From CAVYVZ01 sp963772065 (GTDB lineage: Bacteria; Acidobacteriota; Vicinamibacteria; Vicinamibacterales; UBA2999), in NCBI GenBank assembly GCA_963772065.1, contig CAVYVZ010000008.1, positions 248,001 to 312,000 of the forward strand: a DNA stretch of 64,000 nucleotides, read 5' to 3'. The notes beneath the pieces were generated by a model. It did not search any database. It saw only the letters and a list, made by a program, of their open reading frames with translations, and had not been told where the DNA came from. The position numbers and the translations under genes are program-made. Positions within the stretch are counted from its first letter, which is position 1. Each line of letters begins with the position of its first letter. Positions 1 to 8,551 of this stretch are shown here, piece by piece.

Positions 1-180
1 TCGCAACTCCCAATTCCCAACTTCCAATTCCCAACACGACTGCACTTGTCCGCTCGCTGAATCCAACCACGGAAACACGAAAGGCACGAAAGGACAACTT
101 TCGTGATTTCGTGTCTTTCGTGGTTCGAGCGAAGCGGACAAGCGAAGTCGCGTTGGGAGTTGGGACCTGGGAGTTGGGCG
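1..180. repeat. Nested imperfect inverted repeat (tandem-word hairpin)
   Basis: The whole stretch from the window edge to the 3' end of the next gene folds on itself in three nested layers. The outer arms are copies of CAACTCCCAATTCCCAAC on the left (about 4-35) and GTTGGGAGTTGGG words on the right (about 152-178). The middle arms are CTTGTCCGCTCGCT (about 46-59) and AGCGAAGCGGACAAG (about 128-143). The inner arms are built from CACGAAAG words (about 66-93) facing CTTTCGTG words (about 98-124). The right arm stops two bases before the stop codon of the minus-strand gene. It may act as a transcription terminator, but the word-based build is unlike a normal terminator. The left end may be cut by the window edge. 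Confidence 0.7.
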
Positions 181-181
181 T

Positions 182-973
182 TCAGGAGCGAGTGACAACG
201 ACAGGAGCGCCGCGCGACAGCGCCAGGCGTTCGGCCGCGCTGCCGCCGTTCACGGCAATCTCGAGGCGGCCCGAGCTCCCAAAGAGCGCGCAGGTGGCGG
301 CATGCGGCGCGTCGGCGTACGTGTCGACCACGCCGGCCAGGCGATGCGGACCGACGGCGATCTGCACAGGGCTCTCGCCCGCAAACCCTCCAAAGGTCGC
401 ACGGTCGATGCTCGTCACGAGATTGCCGAAACGATCGGCGAGCAGCACTTCTCCCCAGAGCTGATTTCCCGACACCGCCGCGCCGGGAACCCTCAGCTCG
501 ATCCGGTCGTGAACGGCCGGCCCGAGATCTGACAGCGCTACGCCGCGTGCAAGCCACGCAGCAGCCGGCGCGAACCGATCCCGTCCTTCGAACGTGCTGC
601 TGACATGTGGCCGGGCGTACCGCGGATTCGTGAGCTCGACGACCGAGGCCGAGCCGAGGTCGCGAAGCACGACGCTCAGCAACCCATTGTCGGGCCCGAC
701 GAATTTGAGGCCCGCGGCCTCCGCCGCGATGCCCCGCCGGTCTGTTCCCACCCCCGGGTCCACGACCGCCACGAACACCGTCGCCGGAGGAAAAAACGGG
801 CACGCCGCCGAAAGCTCCAGCGCACCGGTGAAGACATCCTGCGGTGGAATGTCGTGCGTGATGTCGACGAGCGTGGCGTCCGGGCAGACGGTGAGCGCCG
901 CGCCTTTCATCGCCCCCACGTAGTGATCGCGCGTGCCGAAGTCTGTCAGGAACGCGATGATCGGTGCTGCCAT
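182..973 (-). CDS. SAM hydrolase / hydroxide adenosyltransferase family protein (DUF62)
   Basis: Member of the SAM-dependent chlorinase/fluorinase-like family (DUF62), whose usual members hydrolyse S-adenosylmethionine to adenosine and methionine in the cytosol. The 263-residue length is normal. Visible family motifs are the N-terminal FLTDFG with Asp11, VDPGVGTDRR at 71-80 (Asp72 and Arg79 of the catalytic Asp-Arg-His triad), FVGPDNGLL at 91-99, and a GDRFGNLV-like motif in the C-terminal barrel (here ADRFGNLV). The segment that normally reads FHGRD reads TFEGRDRF at 127-134, so the usual triad His appears to be Glu129. It follows a methyltransferase gene by 6 nt and is probably co-transcribed with it and the bactofilin gene. 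Family assignment is firm; activity is uncertain because of the His-to-Glu change. Confidence 0.87.
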   Translation of the reverse strand: MAAPIIAFLTDFGTRDHYVGAMKGAALTVCPDATLVDITHDIPPQDVFTGALELSAACPFFPPATVFVAVVDPGVGTDRRGIAAEAAGLKFVGPDNGLLSVVLRDLGSASVVELTNPRYARPHVSSTFEGRDRFAPAAAWLARGVALSDLGPAVHDRIELRVPGAAVSGNQLWGEVLLADRFGNLVTSIDRATFGGFAGESPVQIAVGPHRLAGVVDTYADAPHAATCALFGSSGRLEIAVNGGSAAERLALSRGAPVVVTRS

Positions 974-979
974 GACTGG

Positions 980-1627
980 CTACACCGTCTTGCGGAACAG
1001 CACCTCGCGGACGTTGGTCTTGAGCAGGAACTGCTCGGTGACGCGCAGCGGTTCGAACATGCGGATGATGTCGCGGTTCAGGATCGGCTTGAGGCGGCCG
1101 CGCGTCGCCGGATAGGAACGCTGCTTCAGCGTCGTCGGATCGACCACGATGTTCTTCGTGTAGGTGGCGGCGCCGGGTTTTGGCTCCGACGCGTTGAAGA
1201 TTGCGAGGAGCACGCCGTCCGGCTTCAGGAGGCGCGCCAGCTGGCCCGCCAGCGCCAGACCCGCTTTCTTCTCGAGGTAGTCGATGATGTCCCAGCAGAG
1301 GATGCCGTCGAAGCTCGCATCCGGCTGCGGGAACCGAGTGGCGAAGAAGGCCGGCAGCACATCGAGCTTGCCCTCCTTCGCGTGCCGCTCGAGATCGGCG
1401 GCAACGTCTTCGACGAAGATCTTGCAGCCGAGGTGCTCGCCGAAGAAGTTGACGTTGTTCCCCACAACCGGCCCGAGGTCGAGCAGCGTCGGCTGCGCGC
1501 GCGAGCGCAGACCCGCCAGGAACTTCGGGAGCGCCTTCGTGGGAACCGGAGGAAGGGCTTGAACGCCGGCGTCGGACGATTCGCCCTCGTCCTTACGCCG
1601 GCGGATGAACAAGTCTGAAAGGGCCAT
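980..1627 (-). CDS. Class I SAM-dependent methyltransferase
   Basis: A 215-residue protein with a Rossmann-type methyltransferase core. A basic N-terminal stretch (FIRRRKDEG) is followed by motif I, LLDLGPVVGNN (48-58), an acidic residue after strand 2 (KIFVEDV), and the motif IV-like DGILCWDIIDYL. Two ATG-frame extensions upstream read through Arg-rich, out-of-gene sequence, so the ATG at 1627 was chosen; it sits 13 nt after the bactofilin stop. The substrate cannot be told from sequence. Position between bactofilin and SAM hydrolase suggests one operon, and a SAM-consuming enzyme next to a SAM-hydrolysing one is a plausible functional link (inference). Confidence 0.82.
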   Translation of the reverse strand: MALSDLFIRRRKDEGESSDAGVQALPPVPTKALPKFLAGLRSRAQPTLLDLGPVVGNNVNFFGEHLGCKIFVEDVAADLERHAKEGKLDVLPAFFATRFPQPDASFDGILCWDIIDYLEKKAGLALAGQLARLLKPDGVLLAIFNASEPKPGAATYTKNIVVDPTTLKQRSYPATRGRLKPILNRDIIRMFEPLRVTEQFLLKTNVREVLFRKTV

Positions 1628-1640
1628 CGAGGGCCCTATC

Positions 1641-2183
1641 TTACCGCGCAGCGACCGGCTGGCCGTGCGTCTGCGCCTGGCTTGGCGCCTGCTGCGCCTG
1701 GGCCTGCGCCGGCTTCGCGGCTGGCTGCGCCTGGCCGGCCTTGCGCTGCATATCGACACTGCCCCGGAAGTGGGCGCCCTCGGCAATCGCCACGCGTGGC
1801 GAGATGATGTCGCCATCCACCGATCCGTTGTCGCGGATGTCGACCTTCTCGCTCGCCGTGACGTTTCCGTTAACCTCGCCCAGCACGATCACGGCCTTGG
1901 CGAAGACGGCAGCCTTGATCTTGCCGTTCGGGCCGATCGTCAGCACGTGATCCTTGAGCTCGATTTTGCCCTCGACGTGGCCCTCAATGGTCAGGTCTTC
2001 GCTGCCGTTGAGCTCACCTTTGATGACGACCGACTTGCCGATGTTCACAACGTCCCTCTCAATCTGCCGCCGGGTTTCCGACGAGGGTGCCTGGGCGCCG
2101 GCGGCCTGGCTGGTGGGGGTGACCGGCGTGGCCGGCGAGGCCGGCTGCCCTGTCGGTTTCACCGCTTCATCACGCTTCCACAT
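1641..2183 (-). CDS. Bactofilin (polymer-forming cytoskeletal protein)
   Basis: A 180-residue protein with three parts: a disordered Pro/Ala/Thr N-terminus (about 1-36), a right-handed beta-helix bactofilin core (about 45-140) with the repeated turns NIGKSVVIKGEL, LTIEGHVEGKI, VIVLGEVNGNVTA and VDIRDNGSVDGDI, and a Gln/Ala/Pro-rich C-terminal tail (about 150-180). Bactofilins self-assemble into filaments without nucleotide and act at the membrane in cell shape, polarity or chromosome positioning. Start ATG at 2183 has GGAGGAAG about 12 nt upstream. Two genes follow closely on the same strand. Family is certain; cellular role here is not known. Confidence 0.93.
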   Translation of the reverse strand: MWKRDEAVKPTGQPASPATPVTPTSQAAGAQAPSSETRRQIERDVVNIGKSVVIKGELNGSEDLTIEGHVEGKIELKDHVLTIGPNGKIKAAVFAKAVIVLGEVNGNVTASEKVDIRDNGSVDGDIISPRVAIAEGAHFRGSVDMQRKAGQAQPAAKPAQAQAQQAPSQAQTHGQPVAAR

Positions 2184-2359
2184 GGTCTTTTTCTTCCTCC
2201 GCCTGCCGAGGCGTTGCCTGCGCCACAGCGAGTCCTGGAAAAGGGGGCGCGGTCGGGCGAGAGCGCCAAAGAGTATATCGGCCGGAAAAAATTTCTGTCT
2301 AGCCCTTTTATTGCTGAGACTTAGGCCGAATGCTACGATCCAGAGGATCGAGCGCCCCC

Positions 2360-3527
2360 GTGACACGCATATATCTGGACCACAACGCGACGACGCCGCT
2401 CCATCCCGAGGTGCTGGACCGCGTGACGGCCGTCCTCCGGGACGATTTCGGCAACCCGTCGAGTGTGCATCATTTCGGACAGAGAACCAAGGCGGTTGTC
2501 GACGACGCGCGGGCGTCCGTGGCGACCCTCATCGGCGCCGAGGCGTCGGATGTTGTCTTCACCAGCGGCGGAACGGAGAGCGACAACTTTGCGATCCGCG
2601 GCGTCGCCGAGGCCATGGAGGCGGCCGGCCGGCGGCATCTCATCGCGACCAGCATCGAGCACGAAGCGGTCCTGAACACGTTCAAGGCGCTGGCGCGCCG
2701 CGGGTGGCGGACGACGCTCCTTGCGGTCGATCAGACAGGCGTGGTATCGCCCGATTCCCTGCGCGCGGTCCTGACCGATGACACCGCCATCGTGTCGGTG
2801 ATGCACGCCAACAACGAGGTCGGCACGATTCAGCCGGTGGCGGAGCTGGCCCGGATCGCGCACGAGCGCGGCGCGCTGATGCATTCGGATGCCGTGCAGT
2901 CGGCAGGAAAGATCCCTGTCAACGTCAAGGCGCTCGGCGTGGACCTCCTCTCGCTTTCGGCGCACAAGATGGGCGGACCGAAGGGCACCGGCGCGCTCTG
3001 GATGCGGCGCGGCGTGAGGCTCGCCCCGCTGCTGACAGGTGGGAGACACGAGCGCAGCCGCCGGGCGGGCACGGAGAACGTGGCCGGGATTGCCGGGTTC
3101 GGCGTCGCGGCGCGCAATCGCCGCGCGCAAGATGACGGTGGAGGCCGGGACCATGGCGGCCCTGCGCGATCGGCTGGAGCGCGGGGTGACCGCCTCGGTT
3201 CCCGGGACTTCGGTGAACGGCGCCGGCTCGCCGCGCGTGCCCAACACGACGAACATCAGCTTCGAGCGCGTGGAGGCGGAATCGCTCCTGATCGCGCTCG
3301 ACCTGGCGGGGATTGCGGTATCGACCGGTTCGGCATGCTCGTCCGGAACGCTGGAGCCCTCGCACGTGCTGAAGGCGATGGGCTTTCCCGCGCATCGGAC
3401 ACAGAACTCGATCCGCTTCAGCCTCGGTCAGGGGAACACCGAGGCAGATGTCGATCGGGTCGTCAGTGTGATTCCGGGAATCGTCGAGAAGCTGCGAAGT
3501 CTGTCCCGGGCACCGGTACGCGTGTAG
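2360..3527 (+). CDS. Cysteine desulfurase, NifS/IscS family (frameshifted)
   Basis: PLP-dependent enzyme that takes sulfur from cysteine and passes it on as a persulfide. The N-terminal part reads YLDHNATTPLHPEV, FTSGGTESDN, and SLSAHKMGGPKG, whose Lys is the PLP Schiff base. The reading frame then slips by +1 near 3113 (inside GTCGCGGCGCGCAATCG), and the second frame carries STGSACSSG with the persulfide-forming Cys and the normal C-terminus. Both halves are intact and conserved, so the break is probably a sequencing insertion. Start is GTG 2360 or ATG 2330; neither has a strong ribosome site. The next gene is mnmA, the usual sulfur acceptor for tRNA thiolation, so supply of sulfur to MnmA is likely. 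Confidence 0.9.
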
Positions 3528-3599
3528 GGGTCTGGCCCCTATGGTGCCAGGCCTTGCGGAGCAGTCGTGCAAGGCCTGGCACCATAGGGGCCAGACCCC
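3527..3599. repeat. Perfect 31-bp inverted repeat between cysteine desulfurase and mnmA
   Basis: Arms 3527-3557 and 3569-3599 are perfectly complementary over 31 bp with an 11-nt loop (3558-3568). The outer ends are GGGGTCTGGCCCC and GGGGCCAGACCCC. The first arm begins on the last base of the TAG stop codon of the cysteine desulfurase gene, and the second ends 6 nt before mnmA. The length and perfection exceed a normal terminator and there is no T-tract. Palindromes ending in GGGGTCnnnnCCCC-type words are common as dispersed repeats in other bacterial genomes; I cannot tell here whether this one is a mobile palindrome or a processing hairpin. Confidence 0.9.
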
Positions 3600-3605
3600 A
3601 TTCGA

Positions 3606-4676
3606 ATGCGAATCGTCGTAGCCATGTCGGGAGGCGTCGACTCCTCGGTCGCCGCGGCCCTGCTTCGCGAGCAGGGTCATGACGTCATCGGTCTGTCGAT
3701 GCAGCTCTACGACCAGCGTGGCGCCGGGAGCGACACTGCGAGCTTCGGGAGTTGCTGCACCATCGACGATCTCCACGACGCGCGGCGGGTGGCCGGCATG
3801 CTCGGCTTTCCCCACTACATCGTCAACTTCGAGCAGCGCTTCGAGGAGACCGTCATCTCGAACTTCGTGCGTGAGTACGCGAGCGGCCGCACGCCGCTGC
3901 CCTGCGCGCACTGCAACAGCGACCTGAAGTTCTCGACGCTGCTGGATCGCGCGATCGGGTTCGGCGCCGAGCACGTGGCGACGGGGCACTACGCGCGTGT
4001 CGAGCGGCGCGACGACGGCCGCTGGCTGCTGAAGCGGAGCGCGGATCGCCAGAAGGATCAGTCCTACTTCCTCTTCTCTCTGACGCAGGCGCAGCTCGCA
4101 CGCGCGCAGTTCCCGGTCGGCGGCCTGACGAAGTCGGAGGTGCGCGACGAAGCGCGGCGGCTCGGCCTGAAGGTTGCGGACAAGCCGGATAGTCAGGAGA
4201 TCTGCTTCGTGCCGAGCGGTGACTATGCGGCGTTCGTGGCGACGAAGCAGCCGGACGTTGCGCGCGGCGGCGCCATCGTCGACGAGGACGGCGTGAAGCT
4301 CGGCGAGCACGGCGGCGTGCATCGCTACACCGTCGGCCAGCGCAAGGGGCTGGGCATCGCCGCGCCGCAGCCGCTCTACGTCCTGAAGCTCGATTCCGCC
4401 ACGGGCACCGTCGTCGTCGGTGCCCGTGAGTCGCTCGAGCAGAGCCGACTCACCGCGTCAGGCGTGAACTGGATCTCGGCCAACGCGCCCAGCGACTGGA
4501 CGTGCGTCGCCGCGCAGATTCGTCATCGTCATGCCGCCGCACCTGCTCGCGTGCGCGCGCTCGCCAATGCCGGCGCGGAGCTGGAATTCGATTCGCCACA
4601 GCCGGCGATCACACCCGGCCAGGCAGTGGTCTTCTACGATGGAGACGTGGTGGTGGGAGGCGGCTGGATCGACTGA
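3606..4676 (+). CDS. mnmA: tRNA-specific 2-thiouridylase MnmA
   Basis: Catalyses 2-thiolation of the wobble uridine in tRNA Lys, Glu and Gln, using ATP to adenylate the base and a persulfide relayed from a cysteine desulfurase. The 356-residue protein has the N-type ATP pyrophosphatase P-loop AMSGGVDSSV (6-15), the first catalytic cysteine in PLPCAHCNSDLKF (Cys103), and the second in PDSQEICFVPSGDY (Cys201). ATGHYAR (126-132) and QRKGLGI are further family motifs. It follows the cysteine desulfurase gene after a hairpin of 73 nt, which makes a dedicated sulfur-transfer pair likely. Confidence 0.97.
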   Translation: MRIVVAMSGGVDSSVAAALLREQGHDVIGLSMQLYDQRGAGSDTASFGSCCTIDDLHDARRVAGMLGFPHYIVNFEQRFEETVISNFVREYASGRTPLPCAHCNSDLKFSTLLDRAIGFGAEHVATGHYARVERRDDGRWLLKRSADRQKDQSYFLFSLTQAQLARAQFPVGGLTKSEVRDEARRLGLKVADKPDSQEICFVPSGDYAAFVATKQPDVARGGAIVDEDGVKLGEHGGVHRYTVGQRKGLGIAAPQPLYVLKLDSATGTVVVGARESLEQSRLTASGVNWISANAPSDWTCVAAQIRHRHAAAPARVRALANAGAELEFDSPQPAITPGQAVVFYDGDVVVGGGWID

Positions 4677-4697
4677 TCAGGACCGCGGGGAAAACGC

Positions 4698-5663
4698 ATG
4701 ATCAGATGGAATTCCGCTGGTTGGGTGTGTGTTCTCGTGGCTCTTTCGATCGTGCTCATCGCGACGAACTCCACCGCCGAGCGCCAGGCGCCGCCCTCGC
4801 CAGGTCGCACGCAAGTCGTGCTGCTGGGAACCGGGACTCCTCCGGCCGACCCTGACCGTTCCGGGCCGGCGACGGCTGTCGTGGTCAATGGCACACCGTA
4901 CCTGGTGGACTTTGGCGCGGGAGTCGTGCGCCGCGCGAAGTCGGCGGCCGTCGATAGAGGCATCGCGGCGCTGGATCCCGTCAACCTGCGGGTGGTCTTT
5001 CTCACACACCTGCATTCCGACCACACCGTCGGCTACCCGGACCTGATTCTGACGCCGTGGGTGCTCGGACGGCGCGTTCCTCTCGAAGTGTACGGTCCCG
5101 CCGGAATCAAGGCGATGACCGAGCATGTGCTGGAAGCGTATCGTGCCGACTTCGAGACACGGACGAAAGACCGTGGGTTGTATACCGTGGGCGCATTTCC
5201 CGAGGGGCATGCCGTGAACGCATACGAAATCCGCGCGGGCGTCGTCTACAAGGACGCCAACGTGACGGTGACAGCGTTCGCGACGAAACACACGATGGAG
5301 AGCTACGGCTACCGATTCGACACCCCCGACCGCAGCGTTGTCATTTCTGGCGACACCAACCCCACCCAGGCGACGATCGACGCGTGCCGTGGGTGCGATG
5401 TGTTGGTGCATGAGGTCCTGACACTGGAATGGTTGGCGAAGCGGTCGGACTTTCAGGCGTATGCCAGGCAGTTTCATACAACCACGGTGCAGCTCGTCGA
5501 GTTGGCGACGAAGGCCAAGCCGCGTCTGTTGGTCCTCTACCACAGCTCGTTGTCCCTCCGACCGGCAGTCGACTCCGAACGGTCGTCGCCCGCCGCGTTC
5601 CTGCGTGAAATGTCGCAATACGCCGGACAGGTCGTTGTCGGCCGCGATTTGGACGTCTACTGA
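4698..5663 (+). CDS. Secreted metallo-beta-lactamase-fold hydrolase, RNase Z / arylsulfatase-like
   Basis: A 321-residue MBL-fold protein. The N-terminus has a hydrophobic signal segment (about 10-26, VCVLVALSIVLIATNS) before the mature domain. The zinc site is visible as LTHLHSDHTVGYPDLI (HxHxDH), with VISGDTNPT (Asp ligand) and LVHEVL downstream and LVLYHSS near the end. The opening VLLGTGTPPAD and the D-(P/R) spacing resemble the RNase Z/ElaC-like and alkyl/aryl-sulfatase-like secreted groups. A secreted protein is unlikely to process tRNA, so an extracellular or periplasmic ester hydrolase is more likely (inference). It lies 21 nt after mnmA. Confidence 0.85.
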   Translation: MIRWNSAGWVCVLVALSIVLIATNSTAERQAPPSPGRTQVVLLGTGTPPADPDRSGPATAVVVNGTPYLVDFGAGVVRRAKSAAVDRGIAALDPVNLRVVFLTHLHSDHTVGYPDLILTPWVLGRRVPLEVYGPAGIKAMTEHVLEAYRADFETRTKDRGLYTVGAFPEGHAVNAYEIRAGVVYKDANVTVTAFATKHTMESYGYRFDTPDRSVVISGDTNPTQATIDACRGCDVLVHEVLTLEWLAKRSDFQAYARQFHTTTVQLVELATKAKPRLLVLYHSSLSLRPAVDSERSSPAAFLREMSQYAGQVVVGRDLDVY

Positions 5664-5682
5664 ATTCAGCGGTGGCGCCGGG

Positions 5683-6600
5683 CTACGCCGAAGACTTCCG
5701 AAACAGGTGCGCCGCGAGCTGCGCGCCCATACCGCTCGCAACAAACACGAGCCGGCTGTTCGAAGCCAGGCGAGCGACCCAATCGAAGACCCCGCCGTCG
5801 ATGAGCGGGATGTCGTCGCCATGTGTGCTCCCCGCCTGGATCATGAATCTGAGGCCGCCGTCGTAATAGGCGTGGTCGAGCGGGCTCCGGTCGATCGGAA
5901 TCCCCTGCACGGTTGCCGCGATCCGATCGGCCAGGCCGGCGCGCTCCGCCCTCGCGAGGATCCGCACACGCCTGTTCGGAAACACGTAGCCATGCTGCTC
6001 GAGCCGATCGAGCGCGTGCAGATGCGTGGCGATGTGCTCCGCCAGCGCGTCGACGAGAAGACCGTGACCCTGGCGCTCGCGACCGGCCGTGGCGAGACAG
6101 AAGATTCGAAAGTGCTGCGCCAACCCGGGACGCTTGGGAAATTCCTGCCCGCGAACGCACCGGTGGCACGTGGCGAGGCGCACGATTTGATTCGAATCCC
6201 CACGCAGCCGCCGCGCGCACTCGAGGGCGAAGACGTTGGTTGGGTCCGCGACCACTTCTGTGCCGCGGAGCGCCGAGACGATCTTGTTCTGGCTGGCCGG
6301 CGCGATCGCCGAACAGGATCCGAGCGGCGCGAGCGGCGACAGCTCGATTGCCTCGAATGCCGACGCCGCGGCAAGCAGATGACCATCGAGGGCGTTGAGG
6401 GTGCGCTGATCGACAGGCGCGGGCCGCGTGAAGCCGTCACGTTCCCATTGGCGCATGACGTCAGCAACGGACCGCTGCGTCGCACGGCGATCCATCACCT
6501 CGAGGAGCAGCGACCAGACCTCCGACGCGGGCAGCTTCTCGAAGAGCGCGGCGATGGCCGCCGCGTCGAGTCCGGCCGTCGCCCACGATCGATCGTTCAT
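5683..6600 (-). CDS. Conserved protein of unknown function
   Basis: I do not recognise this 305-residue protein. It has no signal peptide or membrane segment and looks cytosolic. Visible points are a CHRC pair in LATCHRCVRGQ (about 143-153), a segment with alternating small residues (SCSAIAPASQNKIVSALRG, about 94-112), and a C-terminal part rich in Gly/His/Asp (IQAGSTHGDDIPLIDGG). The start ATG overlaps the TGA of the VWA gene upstream (ATGA, 6597-6600), so it is translationally coupled and is the last gene of the glgA-trx operon. Function cannot be assigned. Confidence 0.75.
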   Translation of the reverse strand: MNDRSWATAGLDAAAIAALFEKLPASEVWSLLLEVMDRRATQRSVADVMRQWERDGFTRPAPVDQRTLNALDGHLLAAASAFEAIELSPLAPLGSCSAIAPASQNKIVSALRGTEVVADPTNVFALECARRLRGDSNQIVRLATCHRCVRGQEFPKRPGLAQHFRIFCLATAGRERQGHGLLVDALAEHIATHLHALDRLEQHGYVFPNRRVRILARAERAGLADRIAATVQGIPIDRSPLDHAYYDGGLRFMIQAGSTHGDDIPLIDGGVFDWVARLASNSRLVFVASGMGAQLAAHLFRKSSA

Positions 6601-7514
6601 CGCAGATATCCGCGCCGTGCCTGCACGCGCATCCCTCGCCCTCGTACCTTCACCTCTACGTCATGCCAGCCGTTCTCGGGTACGCCTTGGGGAACATAGG
6701 TGAGCACGTAGCGGCTCCGAAACTCGTTCACTACCCGCACGAAGGCGTCTTGAAGGGTTCCTGAGGTGGCCTGCTGTACTGCGCCGCCGGTGTCCTCAGC
6801 GAGCCGCCACAGATAAACGGTGTTGAAGAGATACGGCTCCTGGTCGAACTGGCGCCGCAGCCCGCCGTCTGGAACGGGGAGAGTCCCGGCGCCGGAGAAC
6901 GGTCCGACGATCACCGCGTGCACGACGACGTCGCTGCGCTGCGCCGCGGCCAGAACGTCGTGAGGCTTGAGCCAACTCGTCGAGTCCTGACCATCGCTGA
7001 AGACGAGCATCAGCGTCCGGCCAGGGACCCGCTCGCGCACCGTCAGCGCGGCAAGCGTGGCGTCGTAAATCGAGGTGTCGCCGTCGGCTTCGAGCGCGTC
7101 GAGGTGCGGGTAAAGCGCTGACGCAGACGCGGGAGGTTCCACGACGAGGCGCACACGATGGCTGAACGCCAGCAGGCCGACACGGTCGACCGGTCTCAAC
7201 GCCGCGACCACCGCTCGTGCGGCTGACTTCAGGTGCGCGAGCAGAGCGCCTTGAACGCTGGCGCTCGTGTCCAGAACCAACAGGAGCGTGACAGGCACGT
7301 CCTCGAGCATCGCTGACTTGATTTGCTGCCCGACGCCGTTGTCATGAAGCGTAAAGTCAGCGGCCGTCAGGCCCGAGACGGGTCGCCGATCGCGCGTCAC
7401 GAGAACGTCCACGGCGACTCCGTCTACCGTCGTCTTGAACACTTGCCCGGCGGCCGAGGCTGTGACTGCACCGGCCAACATCGCAGCAGTGAGCCCGAGC
7501 GAGCGACGGCTCAC
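6597..7514 (-). CDS. Secreted VWA-domain protein (acidobacterial VWFA-related family)
   Basis: A 305-residue exported protein. The GTG start at 7514 overlaps the stop of the TPR gene as GTGA and directly yields a signal peptide (SRRSLGLTAAMLAGAVTASAAGQ), so it is preferred over an in-frame upstream start that would encode a non-signal-like leader. After an N-terminal beta domain with TAADFTLHDNGV comes the VWA domain with the MIDAS motif VLDTSASVQG (DxSxS), the second metal-loop region DGDTSIYDATL, and VFSDGQDS. A C-terminal beta region (about 250-305) closes the protein. This family is abundant in Acidobacteriota; the ligand is not known. Both ends are coupled to neighbours by 4-nt overlaps. 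Confidence 0.9.
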   Translation of the reverse strand: MSRRSLGLTAAMLAGAVTASAAGQVFKTTVDGVAVDVLVTRDRRPVSGLTAADFTLHDNGVGQQIKSAMLEDVPVTLLLVLDTSASVQGALLAHLKSAARAVVAALRPVDRVGLLAFSHRVRLVVEPPASASALYPHLDALEADGDTSIYDATLAALTVRERVPGRTLMLVFSDGQDSTSWLKPHDVLAAAQRSDVVVHAVIVGPFSGAGTLPVPDGGLRRQFDQEPYLFNTVYLWRLAEDTGGAVQQATSGTLQDAFVRVVNEFRSRYVLTYVPQGVPENGWHDVEVKVRGRGMRVQARRGYLR

Positions 7515-8545
7515 TGCTGAACTTCCTTGCGAAGCGTTCGGCGAAAGGAGGCGGCACGCTCGATGTACGTCGTGAGGTATCCGTGCCACGGATCGTCAGC
7601 GGACGCGGACGACATCGCCTGCTGAAGCACAACGCTCGCGCCACGCACGTCGTTCGACGCATACAGGAGGCGCGCGAGGCCCATTCGCGCCGAAGCCGCG
7701 GCGGGGATCAGCTCGATAGCATCGCGATACAGCTCGATCGCGCGCATCGGGTTCTTCGTTTCCTCCATCGCACGCGCGAGGAACAGCCGTGCCGTGTACG
7801 CAACGCTCGGTTCGACATCGGTCCGTGCCGTAAGCGGCTCGAGTACGCGGACGGCGCCCTCGTGGTTCTCGCGCAGAATCCGGATTCGGCCCAAGCGGAG
7901 CGCCGCTTCGGGTGTCGACGGGGCGACTGTCAGAGCGGTCTCGAGCCGCTCCTCGGCCGACCTCAGATACAGCTGCTTCGCCCGCCCTGGATCGCTCGCA
8001 GGACGGTTGCGTCTGTTCCATGACACCGCGGCCAATGCCAAGCGCTCCTCGAGCCAGGCGGTGATCGTCAGAAGCGACTCGTCGTCCCGCAGCGTGCGAC
8101 AGGCACGTTCGAAATGAACGAACGCGGGATCGACGTCGCCGTCTCCCGCGCCAGCTTCGACGAGCAGCAAGCCCGACGCGACGTACCACCGGCGCCGAAA
8201 GTCGGGCGCCTGCTCCTCGGCGGCGTCTGCCCAGGCGCGTGCGCGGTCGATGTGAGCCAGAGCGAGGCCCCTGTCGATCTGCCATAGGACCTCGGCGGTG
8301 TCGGTATGCAGCATCGCCGCTGCACGCAGGTCGACCGGAAGGCGCTTCCGCGCTCCGAACGCCTCGTTCGACTCGCCGATGGCGGAGCGACGGAGCAGGA
8401 TCAGGGTTTCAACCGCCTGCGGCGACTGCCCGGTCTTGTAGCGCTCCACGGCCGAGCGAAACGTCGTCGACTCCCGCGCGTGCGAAGAGGACTGCGCGGC
8501 CGCGATGATGAAAATGAGAAGGAGGGCGCGCATCCGCGCGCCCAT
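7511..8545 (-). CDS. Exported TPR-repeat protein
   Basis: A 344-residue protein with a short hydrophobic N-terminus (MRALLLIFIIAAAQSSSHA) consistent with a signal peptide; the true start may be the ATG four codons downstream at 8533. The body is helical with TPR-like units, for example AALRLGRIRILRENHEGAVRVLEPL, AYTARLFLARAMEETKNPMRAIELYRDAI and ARMGLARLLYASNDVRGASVVLQ (each cited in part). It begins 6 nt after trxB and its TGA overlaps the GTG start of the VWA protein gene, so the two exported proteins are probably made together and may form a complex (inference). Confidence 0.83.
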   Translation of the reverse strand: MGARMRALLLIFIIAAAQSSSHARESTTFRSAVERYKTGQSPQAVETLILLRRSAIGESNEAFGARKRLPVDLRAAAMLHTDTAEVLWQIDRGLALAHIDRARAWADAAEEQAPDFRRRWYVASGLLLVEAGAGDGDVDPAFVHFERACRTLRDDESLLTITAWLEERLALAAVSWNRRNRPASDPGRAKQLYLRSAEERLETALTVAPSTPEAALRLGRIRILRENHEGAVRVLEPLTARTDVEPSVAYTARLFLARAMEETKNPMRAIELYRDAIELIPAAASARMGLARLLYASNDVRGASVVLQQAMSSASADDPWHGYLTTYIERAASFRRTLRKEVQQ

Positions 8546-8551
8546 GGTACG

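Noticed and set aside
605..1618. Long open frame on the plus strand opposite the SAM hydrolase and methyltransferase genes
   Set aside because: It is antisense to two conserved genes and its translation is an Arg-rich sequence without any family motif; it results from high G+C.
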